This document shows, piece by piece, positions 28,101-36,447 of a DNA stretch of 64,000 bases; within the stretch, counting starts at the first letter, position 1, and every line of letters begins with the position of its first letter. The stretch is taken from NCBI RefSeq assembly GCF_011064595.1, contig NZ_JAALJI010000029.1, positions 1 to 64,000 of the forward strand, written 5' to 3'. The notes under the pieces were generated by a model. It did not search any database and had not been told where the DNA came from. It was given only the letters and a program-made list of their open reading frames with translations. A program made the position numbers and the translations under genes. The stretch comes from Paludisphaera soli (GTDB lineage Bacteria > Planctomycetota > Planctomycetia > Isosphaerales > Isosphaeraceae).

Positions 28101-28197
28101 GCTCGGCGATCGTGAGGTGAGCGAGCTGGTGTGGGACCTGAAGCCGGGCGAGGTCCGCGACCTGGGGACGCTCACCCCGAAGGAGGTGGCCCGATGA
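25129..28197 (+). CDS. BlaR1-like M56 metallopeptidase with carboxypeptidase-regulatory-like domains
   Basis: 1022 residues. The N-terminal third has membrane helices near 14-40, 45-65, 140-165 and 345-362, with a zinc site HELAH (H239, E240, H243) and the ELACDDW motif of M56 peptidases. Unlike BlaR1, the outer part is not a penicillin-binding sensor: after the last helix come repeated beta-sandwich units of the carboxypeptidase regulatory type (ARGQVLDPDGKPVGRAKV, RGRLLTPGGMPAAGVRV, EGRVTDKASGAPLAGI, SGRVVDLEGKRPVAG). By analogy it would cleave the BlaI-type repressor on signal; the ligand is unknown. Strong GGAGGAGGGG site. The next gene overlaps its stop by 4 bases. Confidence 0.87.
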   Translation: MVELEAMRSAETLIWTFAWQASAFLALGLAASFALRGRPARGHQALLLAMLAAVAAPTLTQAGRRLGWGLWNATTPTAVRSTAARSPVEPGPGPMPAASPEPRWVGAPVPPSRTAPTLALASANDAPVARVSAWSFPWRTAFLTAWAVVSGLLGVRLAASFWRGWSLARGATVVEDDSRRAGLEAAARGLRLHVNPAVGRSPAVRCPAVWCWGRRPLLLLPEGQGSEPVAIDWVAVFRHELAHWRRRDHLSSLASELLVCVLPWNPLAWGARARLAQLAELACDDWVLAAGTPASDYAATLLGLTPQRLSPALAAVSGGNGLRGRIVRILSDRRREPAAGRRWTAAACLAMILAASLAALAQARPNAKSDEPPKAAAAPGPGPDLTHARGQVLDPDGKPVGRAKVFWIGNRKPRLPYVALPRGDRDALPRIETIALAETDGEGGFQLSAPFRAEDFVKYNGVEVQMVVVAPGHGILSEKIAAKDLDRELTFKLARQEVIRGRLLTPGGMPAAGVRVLLNGYHNDETKQGLFVGREAQGEPTPDFWPRPTETDADGRFTVEGVPVGVYATIAFHHPDYAVDEVTVNTIPERTLSPSIKGFEIVPVEPTFTHALEPARPVEGRVTDKASGAPLAGILVEMIPMRRHGGQVFTTRTDADGRYRVSGHSTDGTYFITAFPPADSGYLSLSDRREGWPAGASTMTVDLPLDAGRLVSGRVVDLEGKRPVAGAAVMYQPEPRNPNNTRDYDLRNSVVADADGRFRITALKGRGFLAVEGNSDVYARRSRKSASRDEAIHPHGLVEIDVPEQGEPAPAEIVLRRGKPLEARLLGPDGLPVDRVTAMYDGIDAALVDVWNQGRPFTGGTFRIAAADPERIYRVLFLNVERRLGAVAELKADPSGKPLEVRLLPTATIKGKVATADGHVMEGAGASIRLLLRSERKEYTRDELFEPSVAQHYSNFLGQDDFYFHDRQPGPDGSFSFEAMIPGVGYNVSGGLGDREVSELVWDLKPGEVRDLGTLTPKEVAR

Positions 28198-29576
28198 GGA
28201 AGGCGCGATCTCCGTTCGACGACCCCCGGTCCGCGTGGGAGCCCTACCGGCCGACGCCCGAGGAACCCTGGAACGTCGCCAGGGTCGCCCACCTCCACCG
28301 ACGGGCCGGCTTCGCGGCGACCTGGGGCCAGGTCGAGCGCGACGTGGCCGAGGGGCCGGAGCCCTCGATCCGCCGCGTGCTCGACGGCGAGGCCCGCGGG
28401 CCCGACGGCAGCGAGTCGTCGGAGTTCGAGTCGATCGTCGACACGATGGAGCAGTCGTTCCGCCGGCGTCCCTCGATGGAGCGGGTGTCGCTCCTCTGGG
28501 TCTATCGCCTCGTCTTCTCGCCGCACCCGCTGGAAGAAGTCATGACGCTCGCCTGGCACTCGCACTACGCGACGAGCCAGGCCAAGGTGCAGTCGCCCGA
28601 GGCGATGCTCGACCAGAACCGCACGCTCCGAGCCCACTGGCGCGCGAGGATGAGCGTGCTGCATTCGGCGATGCTGTCCGACGCCGCGATGCTCTCGTGG
28701 CTGGACGGGATCGGCAGCACGAAAGCCGCGCCCAACGAGAACCTGGCGAGGGAGTTCCTGGAGCTGTTCGCCCTGGGCGCGGGGAACTACGCCGAGGCCG
28801 ACGTCCGCGAGACGGCCCGGGCGTTCACCGGATGGAGTCGCGTCGATTACAGCCCGTTGCGGGCCGTCCAGGAGGCGGGCGACATGGACGACGGCCCGAA
28901 GACGATTCTCGGCGAGTCCGGCGCCTGGCGGCAGGAGGACGTCGTGCGGATCGCCGTGCGACGGCCGGCCGCCGCGGAGCACATCGCCCGGCGACTCTAC
29001 CGGACGTTCGTCGCGGACGTCGAGGAGCCGTCCCGCGAGTTGATCGCCCCGCTGGCCGACCTGATGCGCGTCGAGGGCGACGTGGACGTGGCGAAGGGGA
29101 TCGAGACGATCCTCCGCTCCCGGATGTTCCACTCGGACGCGTGCCGAGGGCGCTGCATCAAGAGCCCGGCGACGCTGGCGGTCGGTGCGGTCCGCGTCTG
29201 CGAGGCGTTCCGGCCGCCGGTGAACCTCTCCGAGTTGGAGAACCACCTCGCCCGGATGGGCCAGCGCCTGTTCCATCCCCCCGGCGTCGCGGGGTGGCGG
29301 GGCGGGATCGGCTGGCTCGGCGACTCGACCGTCGTGGCCCGGGCGAATTTCGCCGCCTGGCTGACCGGGCCGGGCGCGGGGCTCGCCGCCGGCCATTTCC
29401 GCGACCTCGCCGACCGCCGGGGATGGACGACGCCGGAGGCCCGTTTCGAGGGGTTCGCGGCGCTCCTCCTCGCCACGCCCCTCGACCCGGAGGCCCGGGC
29501 GCGCGTCATCGCCGCGGACGACCCGGCCGGGATCGTCCGGCGGCTCCTCGCCTCGCCCGAAGGGCAGCTCGGATGA
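28194..29576 (+). CDS. DUF1800 family protein
   Basis: 460 residues. Recognisable DUF1800 segments: HLHRRAGFAATWGQVE near residue 33, LAWHSHYATSQ, NENLAREFLELFALGAGNY, DVRETARAFTGW, and LFHPPGVAGWRGG near the C-terminus. No signal peptide is visible. DUF1800 and DUF1501 proteins are commonly encoded side by side; their joint function is not known. ATG 28194 overlaps the stop of the peptidase gene (ATGA) with GAAGGAGG upstream, so it belongs to the same operon. Confidence 0.92.
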   Translation: MRKARSPFDDPRSAWEPYRPTPEEPWNVARVAHLHRRAGFAATWGQVERDVAEGPEPSIRRVLDGEARGPDGSESSEFESIVDTMEQSFRRRPSMERVSLLWVYRLVFSPHPLEEVMTLAWHSHYATSQAKVQSPEAMLDQNRTLRAHWRARMSVLHSAMLSDAAMLSWLDGIGSTKAAPNENLAREFLELFALGAGNYAEADVRETARAFTGWSRVDYSPLRAVQEAGDMDDGPKTILGESGAWRQEDVVRIAVRRPAAAEHIARRLYRTFVADVEEPSRELIAPLADLMRVEGDVDVAKGIETILRSRMFHSDACRGRCIKSPATLAVGAVRVCEAFRPPVNLSELENHLARMGQRLFHPPGVAGWRGGIGWLGDSTVVARANFAAWLTGPGAGLAAGHFRDLADRRGWTTPEARFEGFAALLLATPLDPEARARVIAADDPAGIVRRLLASPEGQLG

Positions 29577-29613
29577 ATCGAACAGGCCCCATTCCCGGAC
29601 CGGAGGCTTCGCC

Positions 29614-30774
29614 ATGCGTTCACGTCGAGCGTTCCTGAAAGAGTCGGGTCTCGCCTGCGCGGTCGGCGGGACCGTCCCGTCGTTCTGGGGCCGGGCCGCG
29701 GCCGCGGCCGAGGCCCGTCGCGACGGGACGATCCTCGTCGTCGTCGAGCTGACCGGCGGCAACGACGGGCTGAACACGGTCGTCCCGCACGGCGACGACG
29801 CCTATCGCAAAAATCGTCCGACCCTCGCCGTGAGTCCGGACAAGGTCCTCAAGCTGGACGACCGGGTCGGCCTCAATGACGCGCTCAAGGACCTGCTCCC
29901 GTCCTGGGAGCGCGGCGAGTTGGCGGTGGTGCAGCAGGTCGGCTATCCGGACCCCAATCGCTCGCACTTCGAATCCATGGCGATCTGGCAGGGGGGCCGG
30001 CCGGGGCCGGCCTTGCCGACGGGATGGCTGGGTCGGGCCGCCGACGCCCACCCCGCGCTGGCCGCGCTGCACGTCGGACCAGCCGAGACGCCCCTCGGCG
30101 TGCGCGGAATCCGGGCCGTCCCCCGGTCGATCGCCGGGCTGGCCGACTTGCGGCTGGAACCGGAGGCCGAGCTCAACCTCACCATGGGGGCGGCCGGCGA
30201 CCCGGCGCTGGACGCCGTCCGCGCCCGGTTCCGGGGTGCCGACGGCTTGATCGCGAGGCTCGGCGGACTGGCTCGTGAGGCGAAGCCCGCCGAAGAGCCG
30301 TTCGAGACGCGCCTGGAGGCCGTCCGTCGCCTGATCGTCGCCGACTCCTCGGCCCGGGTCTACTACACCTCGCTCGACGGATTCGACACCCACGCCGCGC
30401 AGCTCTACACGCACCGAAACCTGCTGGCGACGCTCGGGAAAGGGGTCGCGGGCCTGCTGGCCGGGCTCCGGGAGCGGGGCCTGGCCGAGCGGACGGCTGT
30501 GATGATCTTCTCGGAGTTCGGCCGACGGCTCAAAGAGAACGGCAGCGGGGGGACCGACCATGGTGCGGCCGGGCCGGTGGTGCTCGTGGGCCCGGGCGTG
30601 AAGGGGGGGCTGCACGGCCCCCATCCGGACCTGGGGCGGCTGGATGAGGCGGGGGATCCGCTGTTCGGGGTCGACTTCCGCGACGTGTACGCGGCCGTCC
30701 TGCGCGACTGGTTGGGGGTCGACCCGGCCCCGATCCTCGGGGAGCGGCCGGCGACGCCCGGCCTGTTTTCCTGA
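29614..30774 (+). CDS. DUF1501 family protein, Tat-exported
   Basis: 386 residues, shorter than the DUF1501 protein at 15999. A SRRAFLKESGLACAVGG twin-arginine signal precedes an Ala-rich cleavage region. Alkaline-phosphatase-fold landmarks: VVVELTGGNDGLNTVVPH, NRSHFESMAIWQ, SLDGFDTHAAQLYTH and FSEFGRRLKENGSGGTDHG, the last holding likely metal ligands. It follows the DUF1800 gene by 37 bases, on the same strand, which is the usual arrangement of the pair. The operon ends here, converging with the kinase gene 21 bases away. Confidence 0.93.
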   Translation: MRSRRAFLKESGLACAVGGTVPSFWGRAAAAAEARRDGTILVVVELTGGNDGLNTVVPHGDDAYRKNRPTLAVSPDKVLKLDDRVGLNDALKDLLPSWERGELAVVQQVGYPDPNRSHFESMAIWQGGRPGPALPTGWLGRAADAHPALAALHVGPAETPLGVRGIRAVPRSIAGLADLRLEPEAELNLTMGAAGDPALDAVRARFRGADGLIARLGGLAREAKPAEEPFETRLEAVRRLIVADSSARVYYTSLDGFDTHAAQLYTHRNLLATLGKGVAGLLAGLRERGLAERTAVMIFSEFGRRLKENGSGGTDHGAAGPVVLVGPGVKGGLHGPHPDLGRLDEAGDPLFGVDFRDVYAAVLRDWLGVDPAPILGERPATPGLFS

Positions 30775-30795
30775 TCGCGAAGGCCCGGCCTCGGC

Positions 30796-32130
30796 TCAGC
30801 AGAAGGGCTTCAGCGCGCGACGCATGGAGGTGGCGTCGGGGAACCGTTCGTCGGGATCCCGGGCCAGGCAGCGGCCGACGACGGCGGCGAGGCCGGGGGG
30901 GACGTCGTTGCGACGCTCGAGAATCGGGACGGGGTGCTCCTCCAAGAGCATCTTGATCAGGTCGCCGCCCCCTTCGGGCTCGTCGTAGATGTACTGGCTG
31001 GTGAGCAGGTAATACAGCGTGGCGGCGGTGGCATACAGGTCGGCCTGGGGGCGGACCGTCTTGAAGTCGGTCATCTGCTCGGGGGGCATGAACGGGATGG
31101 TCCCGCGCATCTCGCCGGAGAACGTCAGGCCCGAGAGTCCGACGCTGCGGAAGCTCTTGGCGAGGCCGAAGTCGGAGATCTTGGCGACCGAGCCCTCGTT
31201 GGTCTGGCCGATCAGGATGTTCTCGGGCTTGATGTCGCGGTGGACGAAGCCGCCGTTGTGGGCGTGCTCCAGCCCCTTGAGGATCTGGCAGGCCAGCCGG
31301 CAGGCCTGATCGGTGGGGTAGCGGCCGGGGTCCATCTTGGCGAGGGCTTCGAGGTTCGAGCCGGAGACGTACTCCATCGCGAACCAGAACTGGCCCCGCG
31401 ACATCCCCTGCTCGTACCACTCCACGATGTTCGGGTGCCGGAGCTGGCTGATGACCGACATCTCGCGCTGGAAGCGCTCGATGGCGGCGCGGGTGGTGGC
31501 GACCTCAGGGGTGATGAGCTTGAGGGCGACCATCCGGCCGCTGCTGTTGTGGCGGGCCTGATAGACCACGCCCATCGCACCGCGGCCCAGCTCGCGGATC
31601 GTGGAGTAGTGCGGGACCGGCTGGGGGAGGGCGGCCGCCTCGGTGCGGCAGGCCGAGCACCACCATTCGATGGGCTCATGCGGGTTCGCCCCGACCACGT
31701 TGTTAATCGTGAGGTTCAGCGGCGCCGGGCTCCGGCAGCCGGCGCAGAGGATCGGGTCACGCGCCGGGATGGCGACGCTCGACGAGGGCGCGGGGCCCTT
31801 CTTGGCCGCTTGGCCCGGCTCCACCAGGACCCGGAAGACGCTCTGGCCCGCCGCGATCAGGTCTCCGGAGGCGAGCCGCGCCCGATCGATCCGGGTGCTG
31901 TTGACGAACGTCCCGTTCGTGCTGTCCAGGTCACGAAGCTCGCACTGCGGGGGGTTGATCTCGATCAGGAAGTGGTCTCGCGAGAGGGCCGGGTCGTTGA
32001 TCGGGCAATGGACGAACTGGGATCTCCCCACGATGAACGTGTCGTGGCGGTCGAAGACGAAGGTCCGGCCGGACCTCGGGCCTTTCACGACCTCCAGGAT
32101 CACGCGTGTGGTGGAATTACGTGAGATCAT
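30796..32130 (-). CDS. FHA-zinc ribbon-serine/threonine protein kinase
   Basis: 444 residues, soluble. An FHA phosphothreonine-binding domain (residues about 10-102) has G35-R36-S37, S50-R51-D52-H53 and T71-N72-G73. A zinc-ribbon-like spacer follows with C129-x2-C132 and C158-x2-C161. The Hanks-type kinase (about 172-440) has GRGAMGVVY, K204 in VALK, HRD at 297-299 and D320-F321-G322. Kinases in planctomycetes usually have a membrane anchor; none is seen here. The start at ATG 32130 has GAAGGG 7 bases upstream; upstream in-frame codons lack any protein-like pattern. Targets are unknown. Confidence 0.92.
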   Translation of the reverse strand: MISRNSTTRVILEVVKGPRSGRTFVFDRHDTFIVGRSQFVHCPINDPALSRDHFLIEINPPQCELRDLDSTNGTFVNSTRIDRARLASGDLIAAGQSVFRVLVEPGQAAKKGPAPSSSVAIPARDPILCAGCRSPAPLNLTINNVVGANPHEPIEWWCSACRTEAAALPQPVPHYSTIRELGRGAMGVVYQARHNSSGRMVALKLITPEVATTRAAIERFQREMSVISQLRHPNIVEWYEQGMSRGQFWFAMEYVSGSNLEALAKMDPGRYPTDQACRLACQILKGLEHAHNGGFVHRDIKPENILIGQTNEGSVAKISDFGLAKSFRSVGLSGLTFSGEMRGTIPFMPPEQMTDFKTVRPQADLYATAATLYYLLTSQYIYDEPEGGGDLIKMLLEEHPVPILERRNDVPPGLAAVVGRCLARDPDERFPDATSMRRALKPFC

Positions 32131-32500
32131 CGACGGCCCTTCGGAGCCCCGAGAAGTGCAAGTCGTCGGCACGGCCTCGACCTCCCATCCCCATGAAGGG
32201 GCGCGGACCCGAGGCGTCAGGAGTCGACCGAGCGAGCGACTCCGCCCGTCCGACCACGCTCCGCGCCCGGCCGAGTCCACGTCGCCCGCCCGATATCGGG
32301 GCGGCCGCTTCCCAGGAAACCCTTGAAAAATCGGCCCTCTTTCATAGTATCCCGGCGTCGAGATTCCGAGCCTCGTCCCGCTTATTTTCTCAACCCAGGC
32401 AAGCATTCATCGACCCGGCGAACGGGGGCGACCCTGGGGGTTCCGAAGGGTTGCCCCCCTGACTGAAGCGAGCAAGCTCCGCCCGGCGACGGGAGCGGGA
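32131..32500. other. 370-bp spacer, no gene found
   Basis: Upstream of the kinase and downstream of the next leftward gene. A short A+T-rich stretch at about 32320-32355 could be read as TTGAAA-16-TAGTAT on the plus strand, but no gene lies downstream in that direction for about 4 kb. No convincing promoter for the kinase was seen. Confidence 0.4.
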
Positions 32501-34210
32501 TCAGGGGACGGCCGGGAGGGTGGAGGCGTCCGGGGCCCGTCCGCCCTCGTCGGGGGCCTCCGACGCGCGGGCGCCGCCCTCGGAGGGGCCGAAGGTGAAG
32601 CTCTTGATCAGGGCCTCGACCTGGTCCCGGAACGGGACGTGGGGGTCGCGGGTGGTCATCGCCGTGACGATCAGGGTCTGGTTCCGGGTGAACTGGACGA
32701 TGTAGCGGTCCAGGTAGATGCGGTTGCCCCGGACGACCGGCGCGTCGCCGGCGGGCTTGAGCGCGGCTTCGATCCGGTAGACCTTGCGGTTCAGCGGCCC
32801 CCACACCTCCTCCTTCAGCCAGCCGGAGTCGCCCATGAGGACCTCCTGGCCCTGGGACCGCCACTGCTCCACGAGCGCCTTGCGCTGCTCCTGGGGGTCG
32901 GCGACGAGGCGGTCGCGCGCGGCGTCGCCGGACTTGGCCGCGAGGGCCACCGAGACCACGTCCTGGCCGTCGAACCGGCGATCGACCAGGTCGACGCCCC
33001 CCTCGGGGTAGGCCCGGGCGATCCGCAGGCCCTGGGGATGGGCCAGGTGGAACCGGCCCTCGGGGTCGTCGTAAGTCACCCAGGTGTGGGCCTCGTCCTG
33101 GGGAGGGGCCCCGGGAGCCACCAGGGGGAGGGACGCCTCGGGGCCGATCTCGGACGGGCCGACGCGACGGGCGACGATCAGCTCGCGGGTCTGGGTTTGA
33201 TTAAGCCGGTCGGTCTCGTCGTCGGGGAGGGGGGTGGTCATGACTTCCGCCATCCGGATCTCGGAGATCCAGCCCTCGGCGTCGACCACGCCCGCCTGAC
33301 CCTTGGGCTGGGGGGCGCCGGGCTGGGCCGGCTTGGGGGTGGGGAAGGTGAAATGCACCCGGGCGTTCAGGGCGATCGGCCCTTCGATCAGGTTGAGCTG
33401 CCCCTTGATCCCGAAGACGGCCGTCATCGTACCGGCCTCTGGGGCCGTCGTGCGGACGTCCACCAGCTCGGCGTCGATCTGGTAGTCTTCCTCCAGGGGC
33501 GTCTCGCCGAGCAGGGCCGCCGTCGAGCTGCGGGGGACCGGCCAGACGTCGCCCACGCGGCGGGGAGTCGTCGGCAGCAGGGTCGCGAGCTGGGGCAGGA
33601 AGGGGTTCTTGACGATCCGGTCGAACTCGATCTGGCGGAGGACCCGGCCGTCGGTCAGGTTGTACAGCTCGACGGCCTTGCCGGGCTGGAGGCGATACCA
33701 GAGGCTTAACTGCTCCAGGAGCCTCGGGTTCTGAAACTCGCGGCGCATCGGCAGCGTCGTCGAGACCACCGCCCGGTCGTAGCGCCGGACGACGTCGGTG
33801 GCCACCCGGCTCGGGTTGGACTTCATGACCCGCTCGGTGTAGATCGTCTGGAGCGACGTCTCGGCCCGGTCGGGGGCGCCCTGCGGCTTCTCGCGGACGA
33901 CCTTGACCTTCTCGCGGACGCCGACCTGATACTGCGTCAGCCACTCCGGATGGGCGGGATCGGGGGTCTCGATGTAACGCTCGGCGAAGCGGTAGCGGAG
34001 GCTCAGGGGTTGGACCTCGCCCCGCGACGCGTCCTCCACGACCGCATCGTCGACGGCCGGCGGGTCGGCCGGCGGCGTCTGGGCGGACGAGGGCCGCGAC
34101 GCGGCCCCGGCGGCCAGCAGCAACCAGGCGAGCCCCAGGCGGGCCCAGAGTCCCAGGCCGACCCCCGACCCGACCCGCAACGGCCCTCGACTTCGCGAAT
34201 CGCCCATCAT
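32501..34210 (-). CDS. secreted protein of unknown function
   Basis: 569 residues. The N-terminal signal (LGLAWLLLAAGAASRPSSAQ) is followed by a Pro/Asp-rich linker. The middle (about 70-340) resembles planctomycete proteins with a beta-rich fold; the last 160 residues (WVTYDDPEGRFHLAHPQG to ALIKSFTFG) read like a PsbP/DcrB-type domain. No catalytic motif is recognised. The double ATG at 34208-34210 and 34205-34207 has GGAGGGG upstream. The gene lies 108 bases downstream of a similar secreted protein on the same strand. Confidence 0.75.
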   Translation of the reverse strand: MMGDSRSRGPLRVGSGVGLGLWARLGLAWLLLAAGAASRPSSAQTPPADPPAVDDAVVEDASRGEVQPLSLRYRFAERYIETPDPAHPEWLTQYQVGVREKVKVVREKPQGAPDRAETSLQTIYTERVMKSNPSRVATDVVRRYDRAVVSTTLPMRREFQNPRLLEQLSLWYRLQPGKAVELYNLTDGRVLRQIEFDRIVKNPFLPQLATLLPTTPRRVGDVWPVPRSSTAALLGETPLEEDYQIDAELVDVRTTAPEAGTMTAVFGIKGQLNLIEGPIALNARVHFTFPTPKPAQPGAPQPKGQAGVVDAEGWISEIRMAEVMTTPLPDDETDRLNQTQTRELIVARRVGPSEIGPEASLPLVAPGAPPQDEAHTWVTYDDPEGRFHLAHPQGLRIARAYPEGGVDLVDRRFDGQDVVSVALAAKSGDAARDRLVADPQEQRKALVEQWRSQGQEVLMGDSGWLKEEVWGPLNRKVYRIEAALKPAGDAPVVRGNRIYLDRYIVQFTRNQTLIVTAMTTRDPHVPFRDQVEALIKSFTFGPSEGGARASEAPDEGGRAPDASTLPAVP

Positions 34211-34318
34211 GCCGGCGCCCCTCCAGGTTGAAATTCCGGGTGTCGTCGGGGTCGCTTCCCCGGTTCCACCATAGCTTTCCGGCCGGGCTCGGGGGAACCC
34301 CCGCCGCCCTTTTCGGGC

Positions 34319-35722
34319 TCAGCGGCCGACGGGGAGCGGCGGATCGTTCCACTGGAGCGAGCCGACGATCGTCTCATCCTCGCTCCCGAAGGCCCCGGCG
34401 TCGGAATCGACCAGCGTGAACGTGGCCAGCAGCTGGTCGCCGGCGGGGCTGGCGATCAGGTAGTAGTACCAGAGGAGCCCCAGGTCGTTGTACCGGCCCT
34501 GCACCCCCAGCTTGTAGCGGAAGCCCCCGTCGCCCTCGCCTTCGACCTCGCCGGCCCCCAGGAACTGGCCGAACCGTTCCTTGAGAGCCCGCCGCACGTC
34601 CTCGCGGAACGACTCCACGTCCTGATGCTTCCCCTTGCCGGCCGGCGGCCCGTAGGCGAGGTTGCACTGGGCCGTGACCCGGCCCTTCTCGTACCGCTTC
34701 AGGACCACCAGCTTCTTGTCGTCCCAGTACGTGTGCCAGCTCCGATCGTGGAGCAGGTTGTAGCGACCGTCGGGCGCGATCAGCTGGAGCAGGAGCCGGC
34801 CCGACGTCAGCTCGGGCGAGAGCGACGCCAGGGCGGCGTCGGCCAGCTCCGGCGGGACGCCGGTCGAAGCGCGTCGGACGACGGTCAGGGTGCTCTTGAG
34901 GTCCAGGCCCGCCTCGACCGCCCCCGGCAGTCGGCTCTCGGTCCGATTCAACTCCAGGCCGTCGACCAGCCCGGCCTTGCGGTCGAAGGTCAGCCAGCCG
35001 TCGCAGGTCAGCGTCCCCTCGGCCCCCATCACCGAGCCCTTCACCTCCCCCTTGATCGTGATCCGGACACGCTGCTCGTCGGACGATTCGATCTGGGCTT
35101 CGACCGTCGTGGAGGCGATCGCGTCATAGCCGGTGAGCGCCCAGAGGGCCGACTTGCGGACGGGCCAGGGCTTCGCCTTCGCCGTCGGGCCTTCCGGCAG
35201 GAGGTCCGCCAGGCAGAGGGAATCGCCGAGCCCCTCCACCAGCTCCAGCTCGCCCCGAGTCAGCGAGCCGGCGGGGCTGGCCACCGTCACCGAGCCGTCG
35301 AGGTCGCGACGCTCGGCGATCAGCAGGGCCAGCTCCGGGCGCAGCTCCAGGGCGATCGGCCGGATCTCGCCGTTGATCGCCGAGGCCGCCTGCCGGACCA
35401 GCCGGACCGCCCTCCGCTTCGGCCCCTTGAGGGTCCGCTCCCAGTAGACGACCCGAGTCTGGATGTCGACGTCCAACGGCTTGGGCATCTTGGCGTCGGG
35501 CGTCATGGCGTCCGGAGGGAGGGGAGGGCGGTACAAACCGCTCGCCTTCAGCTCGATCCGGGCCGCGGTGACCGCGTCGGGCGAGACGGACTCCGCGATC
35601 GTGATCGCCCCCTCCTCGGCCGCGATCGCCCCCCCGGCCCAGGTCGACAAGGCCATCACCACGCCGAGGAGGCCCCCGACCGGCGCCGGCATCCTGATCG
35701 TCGCTCGTCCGCGCAGGTCCAT
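34319..35722 (-). CDS. secreted protein of unknown function, similar in plan to its neighbour
   Basis: 467 residues from ATG 35722, which has the site GGGGGAGG. A signal peptide (GGLLGVVMALSTWAGGAIAA) precedes a beta-rich domain (about 60-290) and a C-terminal region starting at LLLQLIAPDGRYNLLHDRSW that is similar in layout to the PsbP/DcrB-type end of the downstream protein. The pair may be old tandem paralogues; similarity is by eye only. The open frame runs upstream to 36016, but with no protein-like pattern or ribosome-binding site. It is divergent from the sigma factor gene. Confidence 0.75.
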   Translation of the reverse strand: MDLRGRATIRMPAPVGGLLGVVMALSTWAGGAIAAEEGAITIAESVSPDAVTAARIELKASGLYRPPLPPDAMTPDAKMPKPLDVDIQTRVVYWERTLKGPKRRAVRLVRQAASAINGEIRPIALELRPELALLIAERRDLDGSVTVASPAGSLTRGELELVEGLGDSLCLADLLPEGPTAKAKPWPVRKSALWALTGYDAIASTTVEAQIESSDEQRVRITIKGEVKGSVMGAEGTLTCDGWLTFDRKAGLVDGLELNRTESRLPGAVEAGLDLKSTLTVVRRASTGVPPELADAALASLSPELTSGRLLLQLIAPDGRYNLLHDRSWHTYWDDKKLVVLKRYEKGRVTAQCNLAYGPPAGKGKHQDVESFREDVRRALKERFGQFLGAGEVEGEGDGGFRYKLGVQGRYNDLGLLWYYYLIASPAGDQLLATFTLVDSDAGAFGSEDETIVGSLQWNDPPLPVGR

Positions 35723-36447
35723 TTTCGACCTCCCCCGGCGGGCGGCCGTCGCCCGTCCCGGATAATTCTCGACCGATCCATGAAGGCTCCGACCGGCGAA
35801 ACCCGCGACCATTATGTGAGGCGGCCCCGACCTGTCAATTTCGGCCGAACGACGGCGACGACCGCGGACCGGCCTCACGCGAAGGGAGCCGCAAGCGAGC
35901 AATCTCGCGTCGAACTCGAAATGAGGGAACCACTTCCCATTTCCTGCGTCTGAATTCATGCAATCGTCCGTAATCATCCTGGGCCTCGCGAGCCTCGCCC
36001 GCTTTCCCAGGAACAACTGCGAACTCGACGTCCCGTTCCCGAGTCCGTCCCGGTGAACGAAGGCCCTCGACCAGATCTCTGCACAAAAACGACGAGAATC
36101 GGCCCAGGAATTGCTGAGGGCGGGGTCATGACCCTTCCTGCTCCGGGAAGCCGGAATGATCTCGGATTTATTTTTCGTCGATAACGACGAGCAACGCGAA
36201 AATTTCGATCCTTATCCGCCGAATGGACGTATCTAGGTTTGTGGTGAAACCGAATTCCACGAAATTTCGGGAATGATCGCTTCCACAAGCTGGGCATCTT
36301 CGCCCATCTCCGCCCCGCGAGGGGTGCCGTCTCCGAGGGGACGGCCGACGGATCGGGAGCGGGGCGGCGAGCGGCCGGGAAGTTCACACGGCGTTTTCCG
36401 GAAGTTCCAAGGCCCCCGATCCGGGGCCTCGAGCGGGGAGGTGGACG
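35723..36447. other. 725-bp divergent spacer with A+T-rich core and palindromes
   Basis: No gene is convincing. Between about 36140 and 36300 the sequence becomes much richer in A+T than its surroundings. It holds a hairpin TCGTCG-ATAA-CGACGA (36175-36190) and two palindromes built on CGAAA/TTTCG (36197-36207 and 36260-36269), 63 bases apart. A regulatory role for the sigma factor gene 180-250 bases downstream is an inference. Confidence 0.4.

Noticed and set aside
24735-28197. Beta-lactam resistance system
   Set aside because: The pair resembles BlaI/BlaR1, but the outer domain is not a penicillin-binding sensor and no beta-lactamase or PBP gene is in the operon.
32323-32350. TTGAAA-16-TAGTAT as a promoter on the plus strand
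   Set aside because: No plus-strand gene follows for about 4 kb; it may be a chance match in an A+T-rich patch.
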